From positions 23,476 through 87,475 of the IMG/VR virus record IMGVR_UViG_3300044608_001826: 64,000 nucleotides of DNA, one strand, 5' to 3'. Origin of the DNA: a virus. The position numbers and the translations under genes are program-made. How positions within the stretch are numbered: position 1 is the first letter of the stretch; every line of letters begins with the position of its first letter. The notes below the pieces were generated by a model. That model was not told the origin of the DNA. It saw nothing but the letters and a program-made list of their open reading frames with translations, and did not search any database. This document shows, one piece after another, positions 57,135 to 64,000 of this stretch.

Positions 57135-58460
57135 TTGGACTACCGGGAGATAGCTCGACAAAAAGCCCTCAAATATGGCTTACTCCCGGAAGTTTTTGAG
57201 CGTCAGATTGGTGCTGAGTCCGGTTTCAATCCAAAAGCTGTCTCTAGCGCGGGTGCTTTAGGTATTGCGCAAATAATGCCTTCCACGGCGAAGGGCTGGG
57301 GTGTCGATCCGAGAGATCCTGTTGCAGCGTTGGATGCTGCGGCAAAAAATATGTCCTCTTACATTAGGACTTATGGAGGGTTCTCTACGAATGATCCTTA
57401 TAAAGTTCGATCTGCTTACGAGAAGGCTCTACAGGCTTATAACGCTGGTCCCGGTTCTGTAGGCAAGTACTTACCCGCAGAGACTAAAAACTACATTAGT
57501 AAAATCGTAGGCCCAGATAAATTTAGCTTCACTCAAGCACTGCAAAATGCTGCTTTTACTGAGCCTACATCTTCCTCTTTACCAGCGAGTTCGACTGTAG
57601 AACCTGTTTCTTTGCCTAGATACGATATTAAGAAAGCAGTAGAGGGTATTGTAGGTAACTTTATCTCTAAGGGTCTACAACCAGATAATCAAAGCCAGGA
57701 TCTTTCATCTCAGTACTTAGCGAAAGCTTCTGAATTAGACGAGCTTGGTACCCCTGAGGCGATGGAGTTGGCCGAAGCTTACCGCTTGAAGGCTATTGAG
57801 TCCACAGCCACCGTGGGGGGCTCGACTCCCGATGTCGCTTCTTTATACTCAGGAATACTGGGAGAAAAACTAAAACAGATCGCTTACGATCAAGATGCTG
57901 CTAACCAAGAAGAAGCTTTAAATAAAGTATTACAAGCTTCGGCGCAGTCTCCTACCGCTCAGAGTCCTACGGGGAATGTTCCAACAGCAGGTGGAGGTTT
58001 TGCTTTAAAGGGCGCAACTATAACATCTCCAGTAGATACATCAGGTGAACCCGGTTTTGACTTTGTTATCCCAGGAGGGAGGGGCGCCGCTTTTGCTTTA
58101 CCTTTTACTGGGCAAGTAGTTGGTGTTGAAAAAAATCAGAACTGGGAAACTCACTTGGAAAAAGGCGCAGGCAAGCGTGGGTACGGAAATTGGGTAGACG
58201 TTAGAGCTATCGATCCAGTTACGAAGAAAGCTTTTGATGTTCGGTTTGCTCACTTTGATAAAGTAAACCCTAACCTCAAAGTAGGACAAACGATTACTGC
58301 TGGAACTCCGATAGGTCTACAAGGACGTACGGGTTCGACCACGGGGCATCATGTTTCCGCAGACTTTTATAATGCCGGTTCTACAACTGCAAGTAAGGAA
58401 ATACTTGGAATACGTGATCGAATTCGAGATAGACTGGCTAAAGGGTTACCAGTGTTTTAA
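57135..58460 (+). CDS. Virion lysin: SLT transglycosylase with a C-terminal M23-like domain
   Basis: 441 residues from a TTG with AAGGT upstream. Residues 1-110 are a soluble lytic transglycosylase domain: catalytic Glu in QIGAESGFNPKAVSSAGALGIAQIMPSTAKG and the ALQAYNAGPG motif. Residues 300-425 resemble an M23 peptidase (GFDFVIPG, RFAHFDKV, GQTITAGTPIGLQGRTG, GHHVSADF), but the first zinc ligand (H in HxxxD) is replaced by E and the HxH motif is not intact, so peptidase activity is doubtful. Part of the virion, it would open the cell wall during DNA entry. Confidence 0.88.
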   Translation: MDYREIARQKALKYGLLPEVFERQIGAESGFNPKAVSSAGALGIAQIMPSTAKGWGVDPRDPVAALDAAAKNMSSYIRTYGGFSTNDPYKVRSAYEKALQAYNAGPGSVGKYLPAETKNYISKIVGPDKFSFTQALQNAAFTEPTSSSLPASSTVEPVSLPRYDIKKAVEGIVGNFISKGLQPDNQSQDLSSQYLAKASELDELGTPEAMELAEAYRLKAIESTATVGGSTPDVASLYSGILGEKLKQIAYDQDAANQEEALNKVLQASAQSPTAQSPTGNVPTAGGGFALKGATITSPVDTSGEPGFDFVIPGGRGAAFALPFTGQVVGVEKNQNWETHLEKGAGKRGYGNWVDVRAIDPVTKKAFDVRFAHFDKVNPNLKVGQTITAGTPIGLQGRTGSTTGHHVSADFYNAGSTTASKEILGIRDRIRDRLAKGLPVF

Positions 58461-58462
58461 TT

Positions 58463-59113
58463 ATGGGCGGTGGATCTGCTAGTGCTCCCAGCACACCAAA
58501 TTACGCTGGCCAGGCTCGGGATATCGTAAATAAAGTTCGTCAGGATCAAAAACAAATTAATAATTACTTTAAAAATAGAACGGATAAGTATTTGAATATG
58601 ATGGCCGATGCTCAAGGCCGTGTGGATCGAGCGTTCGGTACTACTGGTGCGGATTATGTATCTTCAATAAATAAGTCCTATTACGGTAATATGGAAGACG
58701 TTTCAGATAAGTATAAAAATATGCTAACGCAGGAACCTACTTTATTAAATACTCAAGCATTTGGTGATTTCTCTAACGTACTTAGACAAGGTTCTCAAGA
58801 GTACGGACAGGCCGTAACTTCCGCAAGTCGGCTTGCTGGGGATCGTTTATACGGCACTCTCGGAGCTCCCGCTGCAATTGCCGAAAACTTAGCGACCAGT
58901 CCTTCTGCAAATAATCTTATAGATCAAACTTTTATGGATTACGCTAAACAGCCTCCCACCGTGGGGAACGTTATGCAGGAGATGTCGCCTTATTACACGT
59001 TTAATCCCGATATGACTCCCTACGACATAGCTTCCTTTAATGTCAAAAAGTACAAAGCTGACACTACCCCTTACGACGTAAAGAGCTACCGAATAGCTTC
59101 TATTAATGTCTGA
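58463..59113 (+). CDS. Probable internal virion protein
   Basis: 216 residues. Coiled helical body (IVNKVRQDQKQINNYFKNRT, DKYLNMMADAQGRVD) and a C-terminus with two repeats of (T)PYDxxS(F/Y). Directly behind the virion lysin and with the same style as the 31-33 kb proteins. Unrecognised. Confidence 0.62.
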   Translation: MGGGSASAPSTPNYAGQARDIVNKVRQDQKQINNYFKNRTDKYLNMMADAQGRVDRAFGTTGADYVSSINKSYYGNMEDVSDKYKNMLTQEPTLLNTQAFGDFSNVLRQGSQEYGQAVTSASRLAGDRLYGTLGAPAAIAENLATSPSANNLIDQTFMDYAKQPPTVGNVMQEMSPYYTFNPDMTPYDIASFNVKKYKADTTPYDVKSYRIASINV

Positions 59114-59399
59114 TAACCTAAAGCCATCTTTCCATGAGCGTAAGGTGAGTTTCCACGGTGAAGCTCCCTTCGCTAAACATGACTACCGATATCGGAGCCG
59201 AGATGTCATTCGTCTCGCGGGTAAGATTTGGGGAGAGAGCCCCAACGAAAGAACAAGGCGTTTGAGCCGAGAACACTTGTTCCGCAAAATGAGGGAAACT
59301 CCCATAGGTCCCGGTTTTGGTTTACGTGATAATTTCGGACCTGATGATAATTATGCAACCGTGGAGTTTATTGATAGTACACCCTACCAACAGTATTAA
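59106..59399 (+). CDS. Basic hypothetical protein
   Basis: 97 residues, rich in Arg, His and Phe, with an N-terminal SFHERKVSFHGEAPFAKHDYR pattern. Overlaps the previous gene by 8 nt and converges with the Dam-like gene with a 32-bp overlap. Unrecognised. Confidence 0.6.
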   Translation: MSDNLKPSFHERKVSFHGEAPFAKHDYRYRSRDVIRLAGKIWGESPNERTRRLSREHLFRKMRETPIGPGFGLRDNFGPDDNYATVEFIDSTPYQQY

Positions 59400-59949
59400 A
59401 TAAATCCATAAAGTCTGCTATTCGCTTTTCAGTATTAAGTGGATGGGGGATGTAAAAAACAAACCCTAAACATCGACTGTTTTTTAGAACTGACTGTCCT
59501 TCTTGGTCTAAATACAACTTTGGGTGATCTTTAAGAACACACAAGGGAAAGTCAATATTTAATTTTTGAGTTGTTAGTAAGGCAACTTCTGATGATGTTA
59601 AAAATATAATTCCTTCGTCAAATTCTCCGTTTCTATATTTACGTACAGCCTCCTCTAACCAAACTCTTTGAGCCGATTTTTTGAAGTACTTAGGTTGAGA
59701 GAATAAAATCGGGGACTTAGGTTGTTCAACTGCATTAAGAAAATTTCTTGGAGGGTATAAATAAACGTTTGGAGCTTTCCACTTTTGTTTTAACCCGTTG
59801 TGTTCAGGAGTGAAGTATTTATAAGCTCCAACAACTTCATTTGCTAAATCGCTGGAGGCGGGATCTAACGCAATTTCCCCGTTGAAAAACCCCGCCACCG
59901 TGGCGATTAAGTCAGGCGGAGATATGAAGTCATAGGTACTTAGCGGCAT
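59368..59949 (-). CDS. Dam-like (N6-adenine methyltransferase family) protein, altered catalytic motif
   Basis: 193 residues. YDFISPPDLIATVAGFFNGE, IALDPASSDLANEVVGAYKY, HNGLKQKWKAPNVYLYPPRN follow the phage Dam-type order (TPP-like start, DP-x-S, DGL-x-x-W, catalytic NPPY). The catalytic motif reads YPPR instead of NPPY or DPPY, so methylation activity is doubtful. It could be a decayed copy or a DNA-binding derivative. Confidence 0.62.
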   Translation of the reverse strand: MPLSTYDFISPPDLIATVAGFFNGEIALDPASSDLANEVVGAYKYFTPEHNGLKQKWKAPNVYLYPPRNFLNAVEQPKSPILFSQPKYFKKSAQRVWLEEAVRKYRNGEFDEGIIFLTSSEVALLTTQKLNIDFPLCVLKDHPKLYLDQEGQSVLKNSRCLGFVFYIPHPLNTEKRIADFMDLFNTVGRVYYQ

Positions 59950-60349
59950 CGAGAGCTTCTTTTAATCTTTCTTCAGTTTGATTTATATCAATGACGTGTA
60001 CACTCATAGACTCTTCTGTAACCATAATCACGATGGGTTTTTCTGTTCCGGATTCTTTAACGACAATGCTTTGAACTTTCTCAAAAAACTTCTTAAGGTC
60101 ATTATCCATCGCTTCTTCCGCGAGAATTAGATCTCGCTGTATCTCCCTTAGGGGCATATATAAACTTTTCTCGGGGGAATGGGGATTAAAAACAAGAGCC
60201 CCTGCCCCTTCCGCAGTTTTAAACTCATTATACAATGTTACGATATCACCTATAATCATTTTCACTGTACTTAAGGCAACCCTGTTTTTTACTTCATCCC
60301 GTCCAAAAAGAACGTTAGACAGCTTTTGAACGGCTTCACTGTGACTCAT
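59930..60349 (-). CDS. Hypothetical protein
   Basis: 139 residues, mostly helical (NDLKKFFEKVQSIVVKES), with beta segments PIVIMVTEESMSVHVIDI. Unrecognised. Overlaps both neighbours by 14-20 nt. Confidence 0.62.
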   Translation of the reverse strand: MSHSEAVQKLSNVLFGRDEVKNRVALSTVKMIIGDIVTLYNEFKTAEGAGALVFNPHSPEKSLYMPLREIQRDLILAEEAMDNDLKKFFEKVQSIVVKESGTEKPIVIMVTEESMSVHVIDINQTEERLKEALDAAKYL

Positions 60350-60653
60350 TTTGATACCCGTTGAAAGAATTCCAGGCGTCCCGTAGCACTTTAGCTAAAT
60401 CGAACAGAAATGCACTGGTATTGTTTTCCGTAGGGTCGAGTCGGCAGTAGTGGCGTCCTTCAACTAAACCAGAGCTGCCTTTGGAGACAATCCCTTGGTG
60501 GATAAGTTTATCTACCGTAACTAAAGGTACTCCTAGGCGGGCTGCAACCACTTTTTTGCTTACGAACGCCGTGGTGATGTCGCTAGAACTAGCGTTAGCT
60601 AGGATCTGCAAACTTGCGTCGATGCTTCTTAAAGTGTCAACAATGTCTTTCAT
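60336..60653 (-). CDS. HTH-like DNA-binding protein
   Basis: 105 residues from the ATG at 60653. FVSKKVVAARLGVPLVTVDKLIHQGIVSKG is an excisionase/MerR-type HTH with wing (RHYCRLDP). A 50-residue N-terminal helix precedes it. The leader carries a hairpin (60713-60741). Candidate regulator of this island. Confidence 0.65.
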   Translation of the reverse strand: MKDIVDTLRSIDASLQILANASSSDITTAFVSKKVVAARLGVPLVTVDKLIHQGIVSKGSSGLVEGRHYCRLDPTENNTSAFLFDLAKVLRDAWNSFNGYQNESQ

Positions 60654-60712
60654 GATGAAGATTTGGGGAGGCCGCCCCGGCACTCAGTACTAAGCACAGG
60701 GGTTCGTTTACA

Positions 60713-60741
60713 GTCCGTAGGAAATGGTGAAAACTACGGAC
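60713..60741 (-). promoter_or_regulatory. Leader hairpin upstream of the HTH gene
   Basis: GTCCGTAG (60713-60720) and CTACGGAC (60734-60741) are a perfect 8-bp inverted repeat with a 13-nt loop. It lies between the terminator at 60753 and the gene start at 60653. Could be an operator. Confidence 0.5.
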
Positions 60742-60747
60742 ACCTCC

Positions 60748-60786
60748 CAAAATACCGGGCAAAGACCATTCTTACAATGCCCGGTA
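60748..60786 (-). terminator. Rho-independent-like terminator
   Basis: TACCGGGCA (60753-60761) and TGCCCGGTA (60778-60786) form a 9-bp stem with a 16-nt loop, followed on the minus strand by TTTT. It lies 25 bp past the stop at 60811. Confidence 0.6.
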
Positions 60787-60810
60787 GCCATAGTTTACAC
60801 AGGACTTTTA

Positions 60811-61242
60811 CTAAGCAGCGATAAGTTTTAACATTTGAGTCACAAAGTCCTCAGGTTCGTCGACGAGAATCTCAATGACTCGATTGAGTCTTGCGTTGAC
60901 GCTTTGCTCTTTACTGTTTTCCTCTTTTTCGTTAAGAAGAAGCCAATAGGTATAAGCGTTTAACAAGTAAGTGTGAGTTTGTTTTGCTCTAAGGGCTTGA
61001 GTTTTCCAACGATCAAACTCAAAACTCGTGGAGTGACGGCTACTACCTGTTTTTAATTCCAGCTCTCTGACTTGAATTTGAAGATCGATATCTTTTAAGG
61101 TGTACTCAATAGCTGAGATTTTGGCTTTACACTCTGGAATTGAGTTTGGTTCGGGATTATCTGAGTAGATCCAAGAAGGAAGGTTTTCAATAATGTAATC
61201 CTTAGACCACAGGGGGAGTTTTTGTTCCTGCTGATCAGTCAT
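60811..61242 (-). CDS. Hypothetical protein
   Basis: 143 residues, helical with a coiled centre (AIEYTLKDIDLQIQVRELEL), Trp near the start. Overlaps the upstream gene by 4 nt. Unrecognised. Confidence 0.65.
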   Translation of the reverse strand: MTDQQEQKLPLWSKDYIIENLPSWIYSDNPEPNSIPECKAKISAIEYTLKDIDLQIQVRELELKTGSSRHSTSFEFDRWKTQALRAKQTHTYLLNAYTYWLLLNEKEENSKEQSVNARLNRVIEILVDEPEDFVTQMLKLIAA

Positions 61243-61571
61243 AAATCTAAAAGGGATCGGATAAGGGTGTTTATGTCGCCGTTTATGACGTAAAGAACGT
61301 GAGATTCGAAAGAGATCTTTTTTACAACGTTATATTTTTGTAATTGTTTTAGATCTCTTAAAAGTTTCTGTTTTGAGAAACCAATTTCACTTAAAAGTTC
61401 TTTAGTCGATAACGGCTGCCGAAAGTTTAGCAGATGAAGCAGTTCCGCGTGAAACCTTATGCAGGCAGAGATTTTTTTAGATTCGTGATCGTTTTTAACG
61501 ATACTGAATGGTTGTATTTTATTTTTAGCATTTCCTGCACTACCCGTGGGCTCACATTCTTGGAAAACCAT
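61239..61571 (-). CDS. Winged-helix regulator-like protein
   Basis: 110 residues from an ATG at 61571 with AAGGA 10 nt upstream. LSTKELLSEIGFSKQKLLRDLKQLQKYNVVKKIS (about 54-87) is a winged helix-turn-helix of ArsR/MarR type with the wing ESHVLYVIN. The first 115 bp lie over the end of the upstream gene in another frame, an uncommonly long overlap. Candidate transcriptional regulator. Confidence 0.65.
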   Translation of the reverse strand: MVFQECEPTGSAGNAKNKIQPFSIVKNDHESKKISACIRFHAELLHLLNFRQPLSTKELLSEIGFSKQKLLRDLKQLQKYNVVKKISFESHVLYVINGDINTLIRSLLDL

Positions 61572-62119
61572 AGTTGAACGTCCTTTTTCATGTCAGGTGT
61601 CACTTTTGCAGCTGCGCTCGCGGCTACCATCATATGGTACGGGTTGATGCAGCTCTCGTCGCCGCAAGCACACAATATCTTCTGATGTTTACCTAGTGTT
61701 ACATCAAAGAATTTAGTGTACACAAATCTTCTAGGTCTCATAATTTTTTTATCCTCTTTATCTAGTAAACGTTGATTTAGCCCCGGAAAGTGCAGATGGC
61801 TCTCCTTTGAAATATTTTTCTTGTTCTGGTTGAACCAAACACTAATCTTATCTGAGGTTGACGTAGCGTTCTTATTTTCGTCTACGCAAATCTCACACGC
61901 AAAAGAACCCGAAGCTGGGTGAATCTTGGTAAAATCGTGTTTATCTAAAACGTATGGTTTAGATCTACCGCAATTACAGGTTAATTCCACCGCGTGGTGA
62001 CCTGACCTTACGTAAAAAGACCCTAAATGGGTAACTTCAAGCTCTTCATCATTAAATTCTGTAAGAATCTTGGGTTCTAGGAGCCCGAAGAGGGCGATGA
62101 GAGGCGTTACGGAGCTCAT
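61457..62119 (-). CDS. HNH-like zinc protein with a C-terminal helix-turn-helix
   Basis: 220 residues. A cysteine-rich centre has CNCGRSKPYVLDKHDFTK with a CEIC pair, then FVYTKFFD ... CACGDESCINPYHMM, which resembles the zinc-binding loop of HNH-type homing enzymes (CxNPxH). The C-terminal 60 residues (SKNVSPRVVQEMLKIKYNHS, SLKTITNLKK) form a resolvase-like HTH. Homing endonuclease or regulator; I cannot choose. Reads away from operator B. Confidence 0.55.
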   Translation of the reverse strand: MSSVTPLIALFGLLEPKILTEFNDEELEVTHLGSFYVRSGHHAVELTCNCGRSKPYVLDKHDFTKIHPASGSFACEICVDENKNATSTSDKISVWFNQNKKNISKESHLHFPGLNQRLLDKEDKKIMRPRRFVYTKFFDVTLGKHQKILCACGDESCINPYHMMVAASAAAKVTPDMKKDVQLWFSKNVSPRVVQEMLKIKYNHSVSLKTITNLKKSLPA

Positions 62120-62483
62120 CTAACGCATCTAGTGCTCTGGTGCTCACACAAGGATAGCATGGTCGACCCGGTTCTAAGAAAAATTTTTTCTTCAGACCAA
62201 TTTACTTAACGCCATTTTCCTTAGAACTCAGTTTTTTACGGGGTTAATGGTCGCATATCTGTAAATAGTGCTAAATCGCAGCTTAATTGCGTGCTCATTG
62301 TATTTATAAATTAATTTTAAATTAGCTAACTAGATGCGATCAAGGAAATTCGTGTTAAGCAAACGGTTTAGAGCGACAGTTTTGGAGAACGGCGCGCACG
62401 AACTTGAGCGTGGTACCACATACTTCAATAAACCTTAAGGTTTTGTGTTATTCTGAGACCAACTACGGACTCCTAGGCCCCCA
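62120..62483. promoter_or_regulatory. Divergent control region
   Basis: About 360 bp without a gene, between leftward and rightward genes. It contains operator B (62173-62196), a partial operator half (TTTTCCTTAGA near 62214), TTGTATTTATAAAT near 62298 and a short GTGTTATTCTGA stretch before 62484. Confidence 0.55.
62173..62196. promoter_or_regulatory. Palindromic operator B (same as 56437-56459)
   Basis: TCTAAGAAAAA followed by TTTTTTCTT and CAGA: same TCTAAGAAAA ... TTTTCTT arms as operator A, one base longer in the centre. Confidence 0.65.
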
Positions 62484-62648
62484 ATGACTTCTGTAGCCAC
62501 TAACACCGAGAATTTCGTCGAAAGCCCTGAGACCAGTTTCTGGCAACAATGCCGTAAACGCGCTGAGGAGCTTGGAATCCCTGCATGGCGGCTAGCAGAA
62601 GAGGGATTCCAACATGCGGAGGTTGACAGGCGGTCTCCTTCAAGCTAG
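62484..62648 (+). CDS. Small hypothetical protein
   Basis: 54 residues; helical core (FWQQCRKRAEELGIPAWRLA) that could be one half of a helix-turn-helix. Precedes the sigma-like gene by 38 bp. Confidence 0.5.
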   Translation: MTSVATNTENFVESPETSFWQQCRKRAEELGIPAWRLAEEGFQHAEVDRRSPSS

Positions 62649-62686
62649 GTTTACGAGACACCTTTATTTGAAATCTTTAAAAGAAC

Positions 62687-63022
62687 ATGAAAGCTGTAAC
62701 AGAGGCGGATCGGGCTCGCTTTTGTGAAATTTACGATCTCTATCTAGATGGTTTGAGTTTGAGAGAAATTTCTCAGAAGGTCGGTATATCTCATGAGGGT
62801 GTTCGGCAGCTTCTTCGTAGGGCGTCTACAGCGGAAGAATATAAAGTTATCAAAGCGGCCTCGGATCGGCGCCGGATGCGGACTTGGCAGACTACAGAGG
62901 CAATGGCGTTACTCGATGCAGGTAATAGCTGCGCCAAAGTCGCTGGTATTTTAAAAATTTCGGTCAGCGCCGTTAAACGTTTATCGACGCAGTACAATAA
63001 AATTAAGCGGTCTAGAACTTAA
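62687..63022 (+). CDS. Sigma-region-4-like HTH protein
   Basis: 111 residues. Residues 18-45 (LYLDGLSLREISQKVGIS then HEGVRQLLRRA) match the -35-binding HTH of sigma-70 region 4; a second HTH (DAGNSCAKVAGILKISVSAV, then KRLSTQYNK) follows near 75-105. It lacks a region 2, so it is not a full sigma factor; it may be a phage co-regulator that directs RNA polymerase to phage promoters (the TATAAATA sites are candidates). Right of operator B. Confidence 0.72.
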   Translation: MKAVTEADRARFCEIYDLYLDGLSLREISQKVGISHEGVRQLLRRASTAEEYKVIKAASDRRRMRTWQTTEAMALLDAGNSCAKVAGILKISVSAVKRLSTQYNKIKRSRT

Positions 63023-63063
63023 ATCCAGCTAAACTTAATAATACGGGGGAGATTGCGTTCTAA

Positions 63064-63969
63064 ATGGCCGAAATAAACGTACCTCCTTGCCCAACACACG
63101 GAGCACTGCCAAAACCCCTTCATACAGAGAACTTTAGGGGTGCAGTCGACGCTATTATACAGATTATAGATACCGTCAGCGGCGTGGGAACTGTAAGTTA
63201 CTCTAAGTGCCCCTACGGTTATGAAGCTAATTTTAATGGTTTAGTTCGCGCTTTAGAGGATTTAAATACCTCTATTAGCGGTATCGCTGGCGGCGGCGCA
63301 GATATTCAAGCTGGATCAGGTATTTACTTTACTGCGAGCGGTGACGCTACTGTAATTAATGCGTCTGTAACTTCTGCATCCGGTATTGTTTATACTGCAG
63401 GTTCTGGTATTTATTTAAATGGTTCCGAGTTTAATATAAACTTCAATCAGGTTTTCCAAGGTTCAGTTTCTGGGCATATTCTTGGCGCTGGAGATAATAC
63501 TGTTTATTACAGCGGAAATACTGTAACTGTAAGCGGCAGTGGCGTTGGGGCTGTTGACACTGGCCTGACCGTTACGGTTTCCGGAGCACCCGCAGAGCCT
63601 TACAACGCTGGCTCGCTTTGGTTCGACACGAATCAGGGTCGCCTGTTTGTCTACGCAAGCGGGAACGGGGTCTCATCGCCCGCGTGGTATCAAACGAACG
63701 CTGAAGCGATTGTTCTTAAAGGGGATATACCTCCATCTGGCGCTGGGGTTGATGCACCTCCTCGTGACGGTTCCATTTGGTTCAGCACTCTGGTTGGGAA
63801 CCTTTTTGTTTACGATGCTGTCACAAGCGGCTGGTACGAAACCGGTAGCTCACGTAGTGTCGCTTATAGCCCTGTAGCCCCCGCACCGACTACACAGGGC
63901 GCTGGCTGGTATGACTCAACTAATCAGCATCTGCGTATTTGGGACGGCACGGCCTGGGTTCAGGTCTAA
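63064..63969 (+). CDS. Tail-fibre-like protein with three W-motif repeats
   Basis: 301 residues, Gly/Ser/Val/Thr-rich and beta-rich. The C-terminal 115 residues hold three related repeats: GSLWFDTNQGRLFVY, GSIWFSTLVGNLFVY and AGWYDSTNQHLRIWDGTAW. The same module is in 54916-55566 and in the small protein at 2190-2393. The middle contains ASGIVYTAGSGIYLNGSEF-type strand repeats. A virion fibre or receptor-binding protein is the likely role. Confidence 0.78.
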   Translation: MAEINVPPCPTHGALPKPLHTENFRGAVDAIIQIIDTVSGVGTVSYSKCPYGYEANFNGLVRALEDLNTSISGIAGGGADIQAGSGIYFTASGDATVINASVTSASGIVYTAGSGIYLNGSEFNINFNQVFQGSVSGHILGAGDNTVYYSGNTVTVSGSGVGAVDTGLTVTVSGAPAEPYNAGSLWFDTNQGRLFVYASGNGVSSPAWYQTNAEAIVLKGDIPPSGAGVDAPPRDGSIWFSTLVGNLFVYDAVTSGWYETGSSRSVAYSPVAPAPTTQGAGWYDSTNQHLRIWDGTAWVQV

Positions 63970-64000
63970 TATCTGAAAGCCCAACCAAATCAACATGGCC

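Noticed and set aside
62687-63022. Complete sigma factor
   Set aside because: Only region-4-like HTH motifs are present; no region 2 exists in 111 residues.
1-64000. CRISPR array
   Set aside because: No set of regularly spaced direct repeats of 23-40 bp was seen; the GACAAG cluster is too short and irregular.

Overview
The window is a contiguous piece of a tailed double-stranded DNA phage genome, most likely a cyanophage of a Synechococcus-like host. Phage hallmarks are a terminase large subunit (35690-37210), a portal (40754-42979), an N4-gp56-type major capsid protein (split gene, 45408-47518), virion proteins, tail fibres, a virion transglycosylase, two tRNAs and a family A DNA polymerase cut by the left edge. 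The cyanobacterial link rests on a DUF4278-like protein and on several small-protein families that I associate with Synechococcus and its phages. I see no psbA, hli, talC or other photosynthesis/carbon genes and no integrase. The left end is not a genome end, because the polymerase gene runs off it.

Layout. (1) 1-13.6 kb, minus strand: DNA polymerase, then an eight-gene unit (6738 down to 869, closed by a terminator at 812-840) built around a MoxR/RavA-like AAA+ ATPase, a VWA/ViaA-like protein and a coiled-coil partner, then about 25 very small early-type genes packed with 1-4 nt overlaps and often led by A/C-rich sequence instead of a Shine-Dalgarno. (2) 13.6-14.77 kb: a palindrome-rich region without genes that separates the leftward and rightward halves; it is the best origin/control candidate. 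(3) 14.77-20.5 kb, plus: unknown proteins, a 761-residue probable virion protein, a DUF4278-like protein, tRNA-Met and tRNA-Leu. (4) 20.5-26.7 kb, plus: an array of small paralogous cassettes and an NrdR-like zinc ribbon. (5) 27-44 kb: dCMP deaminase, then the packaging/portal module, repeatedly interrupted by glycan-related genes (FkbM methyltransferase, four glycosyltransferase-like proteins, a GH130-like propeller protein, a further methyltransferase). (6) 44-59.4 kb: capsid genes, virion and tail proteins, a SWIM-type metal-site protein and a transglycosylase/M23-like lysin. (7) 55.6-62.1 kb, minus-strand islands: a Dps-like ferritin with its HTH partner, a Dam-like protein, small regulators and an HNH-like protein. 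(8) 62.5-64 kb: sigma-region-4-like regulator and a tail-fibre gene.

How the parts work together (inference): the leftward genes look like early takeover and replication functions, the rightward genes like packaging and morphogenesis. The glycan genes inserted between structural genes suggest virion or receptor-related sugar modification. The major capsid gene carries a group I intron with a LAGLIDADG endonuclease, and its leader can fold over its own ribosome-binding site. Two divergent regulatory regions (56.4 and 62.2 kb) share one palindromic operator, which suggests a single repressor controls the Dps island and the HNH/sigma-like island.

Most small proteins have no recognisable function; for those I describe only what the sequence shows.
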